A DNA stretch of 64,000 nt, taken from contig CP136065.1 in NCBI GenBank assembly GCA_032622095.1, positions 247,565,474 to 247,629,473 of the forward strand. Direction: 5' to 3'. Made by a program: the position numbers and the translations under genes. This DNA is from Siphonodentalium dalli. Its lineage: Eukaryota > Mollusca > Scaphopoda > Gadilida > Siphonodentaliidae. The notes below the pieces were generated by a model. It did no database searches and was not told where the DNA came from. It worked only from the letters and a program-made list of their open reading frames with translations. This document shows positions 27,001 to 32,921 of the stretch, piece after piece (the first letter of the stretch is position 1; every line of letters starts with the position of its first letter).

Positions 27001-29372
27001 TGAACAGTAAATCAAAATATCTGAAACTGAAGCAAAACTATGTTGAAGAGTGATATTAGAAGCAGTCGATTAGAAAGCACAGCCCTTGAAATTTTCTTTA
27101 GTACATAGTACATTTTAAATGAGCTTGTTAAAATGCAGCATTACTACTATAAGAATTCAATAAGGAATACTATGCATAATTACAGCCTTCATAATTGGCT
27201 ACGGCAATCAGCATTGCCAAAGCAATTTGCTGAAGCAAACTGGGCCACAGCATAGTGTTGCCGTAGCGGATTGCCGAAGCCAAACAATCTGAATTAAGAG
27301 GGCTGATAATTATCTGAAATGGGATATTGGCTAGTGATAGCATTGCCATAACCAACTCAATTTTCCAGGAATAGTAATATAAAATGTCTCATTTTGAAAT
27401 AGGGTGTCTGTCATTTGCAGAATGAGGTCCCCACCCTCTGGGAACCTCATTCTGCTGAGGTGTAAGCAGAATGAGGTCCCCAGAGGGTGAATTTGGTGAT
27501 GCTAGCCCGCTATGCGGGGTAGCATCACTAAATTCACCGTCTGGGGACCTCATTCTGCAAATGACAGACACCCTATTTCAAGGCTTGTCAACAAACGGTA
27601 TGGTTGTTTATTGAACTTATTATCTGAACATATCCTAAGGGAACCACTGTTACTACTACTCCTTGATGAATATTGAGTAAAGAAGTGGTTAATTTCAAGG
27701 GCTGGAGGAGAAGTGAGCTGAGATTTATTTATACAGAAAAGTGTTAAATCCTAAATTAGGAGAAGCTACAGTATGTGTAATATAATTAGTACAGTGCGAT
27801 AACTCAGATCAGGCATCCCTCTGACTCACAAAAACCTGTGAATTACAAGGCCATTAACCCTTTACCCAACAGAAGGGCCCTGTGCCAATGCATTCTCTTA
27901 TATATGCGAGTCGACCATAGGTCGCCTCGCATATATAAGAGAATGCATTGGCTTAACACATTAAAAATTATAAAATTAAAATTAAAGAATGTAAGAAAAA
28001 ATGGTAAAAAGTGTTAAAAAAAAGATTTTTTTTAGGCCAATGCATTCTCTTATATATGCGAGGCGACCTATGGTCGACTCGCATATATAAGAGAATGCAT
28101 TGGCACAGGGCATAACTGTAACTATCACAATGTGGTCAAGGAGCCGGTTCCAATGATATCCATATTTGTATGGTTCTATTGAGACAGACCGAAGATATTT
28201 TAGGCTGTTGAAGCTTTATTTGGCCGGTTTGTTGGGTAAAGGGTTAAAAATAAATACCTGTGTTCTAATATGAAAAATTATTTGACCTAATTAAAGTTAG
28301 ATAGTTCCGATGAGGCAGAACCTCTCACTCACTAAATCCTGCAACTAATAATTTCAAAGCTGAAAATCTGTCATTCAAATATTGTCTTTAATGATTCGGC
28401 TGTCACATAAACAGTCATCCAAATATTGTCTTTAATGATTTGGTGGTCACATAAACTGTCATCCAACAATTTTACATGACTTTTCCAGGAGAGTTGTCTT
28501 AAAATACAAAAACATTCTAGGGTTGCGATGTATGAACTGTGTGGTTTGAGTTTGGCCAAAGTAAATTAAATGTCTGGATCGGGTTACAAGCCAAAAAAAA
28601 TAGGATCAGTATTAACATGTACACTGCCGACTACGAGTTATCTCATACTTTTTGCATGTAATTGAATGGGTTTCGGCAGTGAATAGAATATGTTAAAGTA
28701 GATTTAAAAAAATATATATATTTATTTTGATGTAATTGTTTAATATAGTTTTTCATGTACACTTCAAATTATGCCAAGAATAAATGTTATTTTCTTGGTA
28801 GAAACTGCAATAAACACAAGAAAATAATAACCCATCTGAGACAATGAAATATGCTTTCTTATTTAATGAGAAAATTTTCAAAACAAATTTCTTGAAAACT
28901 ATGAAAAAAAACTTTAGGAGTATGGGTGGGGGTTCAAAATAGAGTAGGTAGGGAAACCCGATCCACACATATATGTTTTCTTTGGTCTTATGAGTGAAGT
29001 ATCAAATTCAGTATTAAACCATAAGCAATACAAGCTCGGACAATAGTATGCATGTTGCAATATATTTCTCAATCGAAAAATGTGGATAACTACATGTACA
29101 CTAAAACAAGTTCATAATCACATGTGCACAAGTTCGCATAGGGTTAATATCTCTATAAAGTTTTAAAAAATTTACCAGAAAATGTAGGAACACCGGTACA
29201 AGCTCGGACAAAATTATGCATGTTGCAAAATATTTCTAAGCCGAAAAAGGGTGATAAATATCTGGAACTAAATATCTGCTCAAAGTTTTAAAAAAATTGA
29301 CTGAAAAATGTATGTGAATACAAGCTTGGAGAATGTTGCGCACACGGACGGACAAGCTGAATCCTTATTTGA

Positions 29373-29406
<34 letters not shown>

Positions 29407-32400
29407 CGTATAAGGGAATAAAGTAACTACCCATCAGCGTGTATCCAATTATCAAAGTGTTAACTTCAGTGTTCTAATTATTATCTTTGAAGTAAAAATG
29501 GAGAAGAAATCAACATGCAGAACACATGCAACACATACATCATCGATATCACTGAAGGTCATGTGCTGTTTGAGATTTTCGATAGCTTGTGCCTCTTTCT
29601 GAGCCTTTGGCGTGCTCGGTGCTAATCGTGTTCGAGGGAAAGTTGAAGGGGTTCTCTTTTTATCTGCATGAGTCGGCGTTTGCTCATGACCCATAGATTG
29701 TTCTCGTTCACGTTCAGGGTTTCCTTTCTTCTTTCGTTTAGTCCCATCGAATGAAGCATTGGCCCTTCTTTGGGAAAAGTCCTATATAAATAAGAACATT
29801 GAATGAAAATTAGTAAAGAAGAGATCACATAACAGCACAACAAAGGACTTCCAATCATGGGTTTTGTCCATAAGAAAATTTACTAAACTTTACTACATTT
29901 TTCTCAATGATCCCAACTGACAACTCGGCATTGTGATGCACATTACATTATTACAAAAAATAATACAGTTTCATCACATCGTGAAGTTCTGAATTATTAC
30001 AGCCCTAACTCTAAACTCTGAATAAATTTTTTGGAATGAATGTTCTATTTTTAATTTTCTGGGGTGATCCGACAATATAATGAGATTATTATGAGGCACA
30101 GCAACACAAATTGCTGCTGATTTTTTTTTTAAATATGTGTTCAGCGATAACTGATCAGCATCTAAAAATTCAGGAATTTTGTTTACAAAATTAGATGCCC
30201 TGTCCAATTTAACCTCCCAAATTACTATTTCATCGGCTTCAGGGTAAAAAATATTTTATTTTAGTTCAAGAACCCACCCGTCCAAGCTTATAGCTACTAG
30301 ATTTAGATTTTTGAAATCTAATTATTTTGTACACCTCAAATTCCATATTAGTATATGGTGATGCATGGCTCGAACTGACATTCAGCATTTGTCATTACAA
30401 ATGTAAACAGAGATCTTCTTTCATGTGGTTTTATAACTTGTCTATCTTTACACATAAAACATTGTTACTGAAATGGGAATAAGTATACCTATATGTATGT
30501 ATCTGCCTGTCAACTATCACAAGAAACAGTAAATTTTGTTTCTGGCAATAATTTCGTCCTCTTATATTTCGAAAATCATTTTCAATCACTGCTAAACACG
30601 ACATCCCAACACTTATTACGGCATCCGCGCATATCTGTATATATTTCCGGTGAAATTTTTGCTGGGCTGTCAACAATTTGAGGTGTAGAAAATAAATAGA
30701 TTAAAAAAATTGAGATCTAAAAGATCTGAGTAATGAAGGGTGGGTTCCTAGACTAAAATTATATATTTTTCACTCCTGAAGCAGATGAAATAGTAATTTA
30801 GTGGTGTTATATCGGACAGGGTATCGATAATGTTTAGGCCTATAACTTTGACATAACTTTAATAGAAGGTTCCTATTTATTTCTATTCACAGCGCATTAT
30901 GTTTGTTTAAGCCAAGGAAGAGGTTAAGTATGTTTAACAGTGAGAATGGTCATCTGAAACTAGATATGGTAGCATTAATGCAATGAACAGAAGCCATGCA
31001 GAATGAGGTTCCCAGAGGGTGAATTTAGTGATTCTAGCCTGCTATGCGGGATAGCGTCACTAAATTCACCCTCTGGGAACCTCATTCTGTGAATGACACA
31101 CACTCTAAACTCAGGATTGCCCTTCACACAGCTGAAACAGTAAAGTAGGGCACAGAAAGGTGTGCATGCCTCACTATTTGGTTAAGTTTACACAATACTT
31201 GGTACAGTATAGCATTGGCAGGTTTAATGATGATCAACCGTTCCATCGCAGCATCAAAGGTTGTATACCATTTATATGAATCTATCAATCAAGGAGTTCA
31301 CTGCCCACTACATTGCATCTCAGACAAATCATTACAATCAAAGAGTTCACTGCCGACTACATTGCATCTCAGACAAATCATTACAATCAAAGAGTTCACT
31401 GCCGACTACATTGCATCTCAGACAAATCATTACAATCAAGGAGTTCACTGCCCACTACATTGCATCTCAGACAAATCATTACAATCAAGGAGTTCACTGC
31501 CCACTACATTGCATCTCAGACAAATCATTACAATCAAGGAGTTCACTGCCCACTACATTGCATCTCAGACAAATCATTACAATCAAGGAGTTCACTGCCC
31601 ACTACATTGCAACTCAGACAAATCATTACAATCAAGGAGTTCACTGCCCACTACATTGCATCTCAGACAAATCATTACAATCAAGGAGTTCACTGCCCAC
31701 TACATTGCATCTCAGACAAATCATTACAATCAAGGAGTTCACTGCCCACTACATTGCATCTCAGACAAATCATTACAATCAAGGAGTTCACTGCCCACTA
31801 CATTGCATCTCAGACAAATCATTACAATCAAGGAGTTCACTGCCCACTACATTGCATCTCAGACAAATCATTACAATCAAGGAGTTCACTGCCGACTACA
31901 TTGCATCTCAGACAAATCATTACAATCAAGGAGTTCACTGCCCACTACATTGCATCTCAGACAAATCATTACAATCAAGGAGTTCACTGCCCACTACATT
32001 GCATCTCAGACAAATCATTACAATCAAGGAGTTCACTGCCCACTACATTGCATCTCAGACAAATCATTACAATCAAGGAGTTCACTGCCCACTACATTGC
32101 ATCTCAGACAAATCATTACAATCAAGGAGTTCACTGCCCACTACATTGCATCTCAGACAAATCATTACAATCAAGGAGTTCACTGCCCACTACATTGCAT
32201 CTCAGACAAATCATTACAATCAAGGAGTTCACTGCCCACTACATTGCATCTCAGACAAATCATTACAATCAAAAGAGTTCAAATTCAAAGCGACGTCATC
32301 AAAACAATATTTTATATTGCGACGTCTGACAGCTTGATGCAAATAGGCCACACCATTTGATGTAATTTTTGTGTTCAATGCTGCATTTGGTATTTCTATT

Positions 32401-32914
32401 AATAGCTAACTGGGGTTTGTTCTGATTGCCAATGCCTGCATTGTCTCATGGATGATATTAGTCAAAATGAAATGATTTATTAAAATGTAAGATAAGACTA
32501 CCGGTATACAGAGTCTGACCCGATGTGCGAAAGAGAAACTAGTACTAGTTAGAATTAGCTCAAATTAGTACTTTTTGAACATTATTTCCCTGTTTCCCTG
32601 TATGTGCAGTTAGTGCACCAAAGAAAAATAGTGTGCCTGGGTCAAAATCAGACCCAAAATTTACTGTGCACCTACCTTTCCAAAATAAAAGGACTGGAAT
32701 GAGCAGATAAAATAGGAGGAATGTGAGTGAGTGAGATACCAGTATATATGAGCAGCAACTACTTGTAAATACGGTAGATATAGTAGACGGACTTGAAAAT
32801 ATAACTCACCCAATTGTTAGGTCGAAGGTCGTTGGTAAGAATATCATCACGGTCTGACAAACTTGTAGTTCGTTGCCAGTTTCTGTTCTGTTGAGATTCT
32901 GAGGCGCTGGCCAT
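1..32914 (-). CDS. PCM1: PCM1 (pericentriolar material 1) orthologue, N-terminal 818 residues, partial
   Basis: Centriolar-satellite scaffold protein; in known animals it is a cytoplasmic coiled-coil protein of about 2000 residues that gathers centrosome and cilium proteins around the pericentriolar material. I joined 16 coding exons (minus strand, 5' to 3'): 32914-32810, 29781-29539, 24700-24506, 23548-23447, 19692-19597, 19078-18950, 13382-13224, 10468-10373, 8873-8777, 7714-7491, 6961-6787, 5637-5367, 5067-4906, 3535-3293, 1798-1690, 48-1. Every junction has AG/GT borders and the phases agree throughout, giving 818 codons with no stop. Family hallmarks appear in the known order: an early NLKQHMTFSDIDD-like segment (vertebrate: LKQRINFSDLDQ), QIREYIKQA, QEQLRALQG, LQEKKQRMDELL and KLKKLHEVKSRLDELK. 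Most of the visible protein is predicted coiled coil. The C-terminal half lies beyond the left edge. The gene is head to head with RPSA. Confidence 0.93.
49..1689. other. PCM1 intron 15
   Basis: AT-rich intron with no other gene. It holds a Tc/mariner-like end at 1418-1557 and, at 1565-1597, a stretch resembling the end of exon 15 with its donor. Nothing else is recognised in 100-1400. Confidence 0.6.
1418..1557. mobile_element. pogo/Tc1-mariner-like MITE fragment
   Basis: The motif TCTAAACCGAAC and its inverse GTTCGGTTTAGA face each other, and the right end reads GAGAGGTTTTACTG followed by TA. This is the usual style of Tc1/mariner-pogo ends with a TA target. The left end is degenerate and has no clear CAGT terminus, so the element is incomplete. 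The short open frame across it (1451-1642) is not a gene. Confidence 0.5.
1690..1798 (-). CDS. PCM1: PCM1 coding exon 15
   Basis: The acceptor GTTTTCAG is followed by G and then GAA CAG TTT GAG; the first base completes a lysine codon begun in exon 14. It encodes EQFEAKLREHMKQL...ELKRELENSPS, a charged heptad-rich coiled-coil segment, and ends in phase 0 at the donor GTAAGATTA. Confidence 0.85.
1799..3292. other. PCM1 intron 14
   Basis: Intron without a gene. At about 2752-2999 there is a MITE-like segment with ends resembling TATACTAA / TTAGTATA-type palindromes; it contains a perfect hairpin (GAAATGTTCAGATAATAAGT and inverse, 2810-2858). Related sequence recurs at about 16345-16585, 17810-18430 and 27585-27690. 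Confidence 0.5.
2752..2999. mobile_element. MITE-like element with internal hairpin
   Basis: Shares the order 'CTATACTAA ... GAAATGTT(C/G)AGATAATAAGT ... TAGGA(A/C)TCCTTCTG ... TGGGG(A/G)A(G/T)TCCATTTA' with the copies inside the 15.5-18.4 kb duplication. The hairpin centre is at about 2833. No coding capacity. Confidence 0.5.
3293..3535 (-). CDS. PCM1: PCM1 coding exon 14
   Basis: Acceptor CATATTCCTAACAG, donor GTATACC. It encodes (R)KLNEAKKMLKDLQNSLSSM... then glutamine- and serine-rich sequence, ending EGEIPPQQLEEK. The KLNEAKKMLKDL start continues the heptads of exon 13. Phase 2 at both ends agrees with its neighbours. Confidence 0.88.
3785..3906. mobile_element. palindromic MITE, family B (GAATGAGGTCCCCAGAGGG), copy 1
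   Basis: Two arms of about 45 bp (GCAGAATGAGGTCCCCAGAG... and its exact inverse) flank a loop of about 30 bp. The same arms recur at 4098-4195, 4255-4430, 14120-14225, 14433-14515, 27415-27562 and 30996-31092. It has no coding capacity, so it must be mobilised in trans if at all. Confidence 0.75.
4098..4438. mobile_element. family B palindromic MITEs, clustered copies 2-4
   Basis: Three more arm pairs of the same family lie back to back: a decayed pair at 4098-4195, a pair truncated to the two outer arms at 4255-4325, and a full pair at 4330-4430. The flanking ATAGGGTGTCTGTCATTTGC and its inverse extend the palindrome to about 4244-4447. An apparent nested insertion of one copy into another explains the layout. 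Confidence 0.65.
4462..4990 (-). repeat. 88-bp minisatellite carrying PCM1 exon 13 end and splice donor
   Basis: Five intronic copies plus the exon itself. The motif complementary to AAAGTCAG|GTGAGT/GTGGGT recurs at starts 4462, 4550, 4639, 4727, 4815 and 4903, i.e. every 88-89 bp. Each unit holds the last roughly 15 codons of exon 13 (SSPSxGMEDPxVQDKV) and about 30 bp of the following intron. Alternate units share variants (GAACG versus GATCG; AAACC versus AAACT), giving a 176-bp higher-order period. Confidence 0.92.
4906..5067 (-). CDS. PCM1: PCM1 coding exon 13
   Basis: Acceptor TTAATTGTTCCAG, donor AAAGTCAG|GTGGGT. It encodes (R)PSVPVVTTAKTQNI... then an acidic, serine-rich stretch ending SMGMEEDPSVQDKV(R). 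Phase 2 on both sides. Its last 50 bp or so are the template of the 88-bp array directly downstream, so several further donors compete with the one used here; this donor was chosen because it alone needs no extra repeat. Confidence 0.85.
5367..5637 (-). CDS. PCM1: PCM1 coding exon 12
   Basis: Acceptor CATGTTTTTAG, donor CCCAAG|GTAATG. It encodes (D)PVSSEPVDTVIDTTDLLDN... followed by the conserved coiled coil KLKKLHEVKSRLDELKSL and VRYYQ (vertebrate PCM1: KLNEVRKRLNELRELVHYYE). Starts in phase 1 and ends in phase 2. Confidence 0.93.
5638..6786. other. PCM1 intron 11 with about 57-bp tandem repeat
   Basis: No gene. A decayed tandem repeat of the core AAACACATACTGTAGG(C)GTATG lies at about 6500-6720. 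The rest shows nothing I recognise. Confidence 0.5.
6500..6720. repeat. minisatellite, unit about 50-60 bp, about 4-5 copies
   Basis: The core AAACACATACTG(C/T)AGGC followed by GTATGTC(A/T)GTGTAAATAGTGT repeats at 6503, 6551, 6595, 6634 and 6675 with point and length changes. Confidence 0.75.
6787..6961 (-). CDS. PCM1: PCM1 coding exon 11
   Basis: Acceptor TTTTTCTTTCAG, donor AACAATG|GTAAGC. It encodes KLEERQNNTESEASS... then LQNKLYDLQEKKQRMDELLT and ELDGLR, close to vertebrate PCM1 (LQEKKQKMDKLLGELHTLR). One of the strongest diagnostic segments. Phase 0 start, phase 1 end. Confidence 0.95.
6962..7490. other. PCM1 intron 10
   Basis: No gene or recognisable element. A short inverted match (TGTGTGTTTTTTAAGAC near 7259 and GTCTCAAAAACACACA near 7337) suggests remnants of TIRs about 90 bp apart. 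Confidence 0.4.
7491..7714 (-). CDS. PCM1: PCM1 coding exon 10 (contains coding tandem repeat)
   Basis: Acceptor TTTTATTTCTTAG, donor CTACAGCAG|GTAAAC. It encodes (A)EQKKLFVAQQGERKKS, then three copies of a 10-residue repeat with core SNWNQPE, then DLVEIRQRLNNLQVEMGLQQ. The 30-bp coding repeat is not a family feature that I know of and fits the tendency of this gene to form tandem duplications. Confidence 0.9.
7715..8776. other. PCM1 intron 9
   Basis: Contains the tandem-unit repeat element at about 8145-8668; otherwise AT-rich sequence without recognisable features. Confidence 0.5.
8145..8668. mobile_element. tandem-unit interspersed element (AAATTTGGTTCAGTTCA units)
   Basis: Three units of about 125-160 bp, each with CATATTCGAACTTGATCTGT ... 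ACCAAATTTGGTTCAG ... TTATCATCCGGAAACC, followed by CGGACGGACGACGGAC and a terminal hairpin (ACGACCGTTTTTTCAAACGGCCGT). The left end is also GC-rich and hairpin-prone. It is a relative of the elements at 12243-13137, 20585-21119 and, more weakly, about 29030-29405. Non-coding. Confidence 0.6.
8777..8873 (-). CDS. PCM1: PCM1 coding exon 9
   Basis: It encodes LRALQGKQASLLALQ, then KEAENRLADERSRNAIE and one base of the next codon. With the end of exon 8 it gives QEQLRALQGKQASLLALQ, nearly identical to vertebrate PCM1 (QEQLRALQGRQAALLALQ). Donor GAAG|GTATGT. The acceptor TTTACATTACAG is the nearest of about 32 near-identical acceptors in the upstream array; I chose the proximal one because it yields exactly the family sequence with no inserted residues. 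Confidence 0.93.
8845..9949 (-). repeat. 39/33-bp minisatellite carrying PCM1 exon 9 acceptor
   Basis: Five 39-bp units next to the exon, a shorter transition unit near 9050, then about 27 units of 33 bp. Seen on the minus strand, each unit is CTTTCATTTACATTACAG| plus TTAAGAGCATTG, i.e. the real branch-proximal tract, acceptor AG and first codons (LRAL). The 39-bp units also include CAGGGTAAA (QGK). A single-base variant (GAAAG, GCAAG or CAAAG on the plus strand) marks subfamilies. Long open frames on both strands across the array are by-products of a period divisible by three. Confidence 0.95.
9962..10372. other. remainder of PCM1 intron 8
   Basis: Ordinary AT-rich intron sequence between the array and exon 8; nothing recognised. 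Confidence 0.4.
10373..10468 (-). CDS. PCM1: PCM1 coding exon 8
   Basis: Acceptor ATTTTCATTGACAG, donor GAACAG|GTAGGA. Thirty-two codons, phase 0 at both ends: LEGATGMDPGSE then LAALKQQEELLKKLVRQQEQ, matching the vertebrate ENLKKQHDLLKRMLQQQEQ coiled coil. Confidence 0.94.
10560..10735. mobile_element. decayed hairpin fragments of family A MITE
   Basis: Two degenerate copies of the module CATTCTCTTATA...GCGAG / inverse ... AAGAGAATGCA(T/C)TGGC that occurs twice in each intact family A element (16628-17016 and others). Confidence 0.6.
11040..11900. repeat. dispersed repeat, inverted copy near 19890-20220
   Basis: Shares in inverse orientation the blocks ATTTATCAACCTATTTTGAT, TCTTTCTGGGA, GATTCCAGAATTT and TTTTGATGATTAAAAC-like sequence with 19890-20220. 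No open frame. Type unknown. Confidence 0.5.
12243..13137. mobile_element. TIR element TGTCCCCCGAA with tandem internal units
   Basis: Ends are TGTCCCCCGAA and its inverse TTCGGGGGACA. The inside has about four diverged units (CATAACTCT...AATTCGAACTTGACCTGT...ACCAAATTTGGTTT...AAGTTATCATCCGGAAACC), then CACACGGACGCATGGACGGACACCGG and a terminal hairpin around a T-run. Non-coding. No clear target duplication. Confidence 0.6.
13224..13382 (-). CDS. PCM1: PCM1 coding exon 7
   Basis: Acceptor CTGCTGCCGGCGTAG, donor AATCAG|GTATAAC. Fifty-three codons in phase 0: EGTQSSSSRPIIEDKLGVLD, then an asparagine/aspartate-rich linker and VRSPEWEFGLNQ. Low complexity; weakly conserved region between coiled coils in the family. 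Supported by splice sites and phase. Confidence 0.82.
14024..14097. mobile_element. solitary hairpin module of family A MITE
   Basis: Nearly perfect palindrome AGGCCAATGCATTCTCTTAT...GTCGACT...AAGAGAATGCATTGGC followed by ACAGGG, identical to the module in intact family A elements. Confidence 0.75.
14120..14515. mobile_element. family B MITEs, copies 5 and 6
   Basis: Arms GCAGAATGAAGTCCCCAGAG and inverse at 14120-14225; a second, degraded pair at 14433-14515. Confidence 0.65.
14636..15084. mobile_element. 449-bp TIR element CCAAGGCTCAAAATAA
   Basis: Ends CCAAGGCTCAAAATAA and the inverse TTATTTTGAGCCTTGG. It contains an inner hairpin near 14990-15050 (TTTGACAGGCAC... / ...GTGCCTGTCATTTTGACAG). 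Non-coding. A GGATA motif flanks both sides but is offset by one base on the right, so the target duplication is uncertain. Confidence 0.6.
16628..17016 (+). mobile_element. family A TTAA MITE, copy 1 (389 bp)
   Basis: Flanked by TTAA on both sides; TIR CCCTTTACCCAACA and inverse (right end slightly diverged). Inside are two long hairpin modules (CCAATGCATTCTCTTATAT... and inverse, each about 70 bp) separated by an AT-rich spacer. TTAA targets are typical of piggyBac-like elements. Non-coding. Confidence 0.85.
17890..18281 (-). mobile_element. family A TTAA MITE, copy 2 (392 bp), with empty-site paralogue
   Basis: Same ends and two hairpin modules as copy 1 but in the opposite orientation, with TTAA on both sides. 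The paralogous block (about 16427-16445) reads TTGAACTTAATATCTAAAC without the element, showing precise insertion into one TTAA. Confidence 0.93.
18475..18865 (+). mobile_element. family A TTAA MITE, copy 3 (391 bp)
   Basis: Same orientation and relative site as copy 1, so it is probably the copy duplicated with the block rather than a new insertion. The right target is TCAA, a one-base decay. Confidence 0.85.
18950..19078 (-). CDS. PCM1: PCM1 coding exon 6
   Basis: Acceptor ATAATGTTTCAG, donor AACACT|GTATGTAT. Forty-three codons, phase 0: ASKEVLSLNEELAGLTNGIR then RDLPDDAISLDFEAASETSE and VNT; an acidic linker following the first coiled coils. Confidence 0.88.
19079..19596. other. PCM1 intron 5
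   Basis: Short intron carrying a palindromic Tc/mariner-like MITE (19395-19560); nothing else seen. Confidence 0.55.
19395..19560. mobile_element. Tc1/mariner-like palindromic MITE, family C copy 1
   Basis: CAGTAATTCCCTAATTAATT...AACCACAGCAGAATTATGGG and the inverse arm ending AGGGCATTACTG, with TA on both sides. Same family as 24850-25048 but missing part of the left arm (CAGGATTTAGTCGG). Confidence 0.8.
19597..19692 (-). CDS. PCM1: PCM1 coding exon 5
   Basis: Acceptor CTATAAATCCAG, donor ATACTA|GTAAGT. Thirty-two codons: RDDKHEIDKLKTLTDNLREQ then ERGYLALLQRIL, matching vertebrate RSANVERLTHLIDHLKEQEK and its KFLKKIL end. Phase 0 on both sides. Confidence 0.93.
20297..23143. mobile_element. 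possible 2.85-kb TIR element with CGCGGTA subterminal repeats
   Basis: The left edge reads GGTGCAATACCGCG and the right edge CGCGGTATATTGCACC, an imperfect inverted pair. The first 190 bp are filled with TACCGCGGTA-like and ACCGC variants; a few recur at the right end. No open frame with recognisable domains, and no clear target duplication. The element at 20585-21119 would be nested inside it. Confidence 0.4.
20585..21119. mobile_element. TIR element GCCCCCGA, tandem-unit type
   Basis: Begins GCCCCCGATCTCCGATGGAG (itself a hairpin) and ends TCGGGGGC. After CCGTCCGTCCGTCC it has two units of about 190 bp sharing TTTCAACTCATAACTTTGG and AGACCAGCCGGGGGGACAAG. Non-coding; same general architecture as 12243-13137. 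Confidence 0.6.
23447..23548 (-). CDS. PCM1: PCM1 coding exon 4 (NAGNAG acceptor)
   Basis: It encodes (Q)IDGSHIVGRLMQIREYIK, then QAHNMTETMKKSGNH, aligning with vertebrate SSQIVSRLVQIRDYITKASS. Donor AACCAT|GTATGT. The acceptor is the tandem TTTCAGCAG, so splicing can include or skip one glutamine without frame change (start 23548 or 23545). Phase 0 at both ends. Confidence 0.92.
23820..24520 (-). repeat. 60-64-bp minisatellite carrying PCM1 exon 3 end and splice donor
   Basis: The proximal part (24160-24520) has six copies of CACTAGGCAGGACAGG|GTA(T/C)GTAC, at donor positions 24208, 24252, 24313, 24376, 24440 and 24504 (spacing 44, then 61-64 bp); the last one is the exon 3 donor itself. The distal part (23820-24060) is an older, diverged tier of the same units (core TGCCTAGTTA-CTGA-TGATCACCATGGTGACATA). 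The repeated exonic segment is the last roughly 8 codons (SHTRQDR). Confidence 0.9.
24506..24700 (-). CDS. PCM1: PCM1 coding exon 3
   Basis: Acceptor GATATCTTTTCAG, donor GACAGG|GTATGT. Sixty-five codons, phase 0: INTEEDRNNERLKPRKHEFT, then a serine/asparagine-rich stretch, ending NNCDDSHTRQDR. Weakly conserved region of the family. The most upstream donor was chosen because use of the repeated downstream donors runs into an in-frame TAG within the first repeat. Confidence 0.85.
24850..25048. mobile_element. Tc1/mariner-like palindromic MITE, family C copy 2 (199 bp)
   Basis: CAGTAATGCTCTAATTAATC...ATTATGGGTAACTTTTCAGG, then its near-perfect inverse; TA duplicated on each side. The arms are about 75 bp, so a transcript would fold into a long hairpin. 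Open frames read across it are symmetry artefacts. Confidence 0.88.
25655..26490. mobile_element. possible non-autonomous element with repeated GGTATTTAGTCATACCGC
   Basis: GGTATTTAGTCATACCGC and an AATACCGTGTAGTC-like block occur at 25686-25735 and again, in the same direction, at 26404-26455; the outer edges AGTGCATTG...GGCTTCA and GAAGCTCTAGTGCATTGG also match in part. Boundaries and type unsure. Confidence 0.3.
27400..27585. mobile_element. family B MITE, copy 7 (plus truncated partner)
   Basis: Full arm pair at 27466-27562 plus a truncated pair at 27415-27462, flanked by AATAGGGTGTCTGTCATTTG and its inverse; near-identical in layout to the cluster at 4244-4447, suggesting that the compound form moves or is copied as one unit. 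Confidence 0.75.
27858..28243 (-). mobile_element. family A TTAA MITE, copy 4 (386 bp)
   Basis: TTAA on both sides, TIR CCCTTTACCCAACA and inverse, two hairpin modules, same orientation as copy 2. Confidence 0.9.
29030..29406. repeat. tandem-unit element ending in CACACGGACGGAC and poly-G
   Basis: Units with (T)ACAAGCTCGGACAA..TATGCATGTTGCAA..ATTTCT at 29030 and 29190, then CACACGGACGGACAAGC and an uninterrupted run of roughly 37 G (29369-29406). Related to the tandem-unit families elsewhere in the window. The G-run length may be unreliable in assembly. Confidence 0.5.
29539..29781 (-). CDS. PCM1: PCM1 coding exon 2
   Basis: Acceptor TTATTTATATAG, donor GATGAT|GTATGTG. Eighty-one codons, phase 0: DFSQRRANASFDGTKRKKKG, then RTPSTFPRTRLAP and IENLKQHMTFSDIDD. 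It matches the vertebrate N-terminal block (KANRSSEKNKKKFG, TPHTFPHSRYMS, LEKLKQRINFSDLDQ). A basic cluster (KRKKK) is visible. Confidence 0.93.
30996..31092. mobile_element. family B MITE, copy 8
   Basis: GCAGAATGAGGTTCCCAGAG...TGCTATGCGGG...CTCTGGGAACCTCATTCTG; a clean single palindrome, useful for defining the family consensus. Confidence 0.8.
31286..32282. repeat. 50-bp minisatellite, about 20 copies
   Basis: Unit begins AATCAAGGAGTTCACTGCCC and ends CATCTCAGACAAATCATTAC; nearly identical copies, with variants only at a few bases (AAAGAG versus AAGGAG, GCCGACT versus GCCCACT, CAACTCAG once). Because 50 is not a multiple of three and the unit has no stop in any plus-strand frame, all three forward frames stay open for about 1 kb (338-381 codons). 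It lies in PCM1 intron 1; no evidence that it is translated. Confidence 0.95.
32810..32914 (-). CDS. PCM1: PCM1 coding exon 1 (start codon)
   Basis: ATG at 32914 begins MASASESQQNRNWQRTTSLS, ending RPNNW at donor GTGAGT; 35 codons, phase 0. NNW joins exon 2 DFSQRRAN in the way the vertebrate start reads NNMDWGAQQKKAN. An in-frame upstream ATG at 32977 is also open, and a second ATG in another frame at 32984 heads a partial copy of the same segment. CTTCATCTTTCAG just upstream (ending 32923) could be an acceptor, leaving a short 5' UTR. Confidence 0.85.
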
Positions 32915-32921
32915 TATTTCA

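Larger units (their letters stand above)
24701..29538. other. PCM1 intron 2
   Basis: Holds MITEs at 24850-25048, 27415-27562 and 27858-28243, a possible TIR element at 25655-26490 and a poly-G tract. The stretches 25050-25650, 26500-27160 and 28250-29000 show nothing I can name beyond a 48-bp direct repeat at 28370-28470. Confidence 0.5.
29782..32809. other. PCM1 intron 1
   Basis: Contains a family B MITE (30996-31092) and the 50-bp minisatellite (31286-32282). 29800-30950 shows no gene; its short open frames lack any recognisable domain. Confidence 0.5.

Noticed and set aside
29369-29406. Long G-run as a telomere or G-quadruplex element of note
   Set aside because: A pure homopolymer, like the C/G runs at 36999, 37254, 38296 and 61278; lengths are unreliable in assemblies and no repeat of telomere type is present.
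31286-32282. Resemblance to a CRISPR array (regular repeats)
   Set aside because: The 50-bp units are contiguous, with no unique spacers, in a eukaryotic intron, and there are no cas genes.
31215-32360. Three overlapping forward open frames of 338-381 codons
   Set aside because: All three arise from one 50-bp satellite; no conserved domain, no splice context, inside PCM1 intron 1 on the opposite strand.
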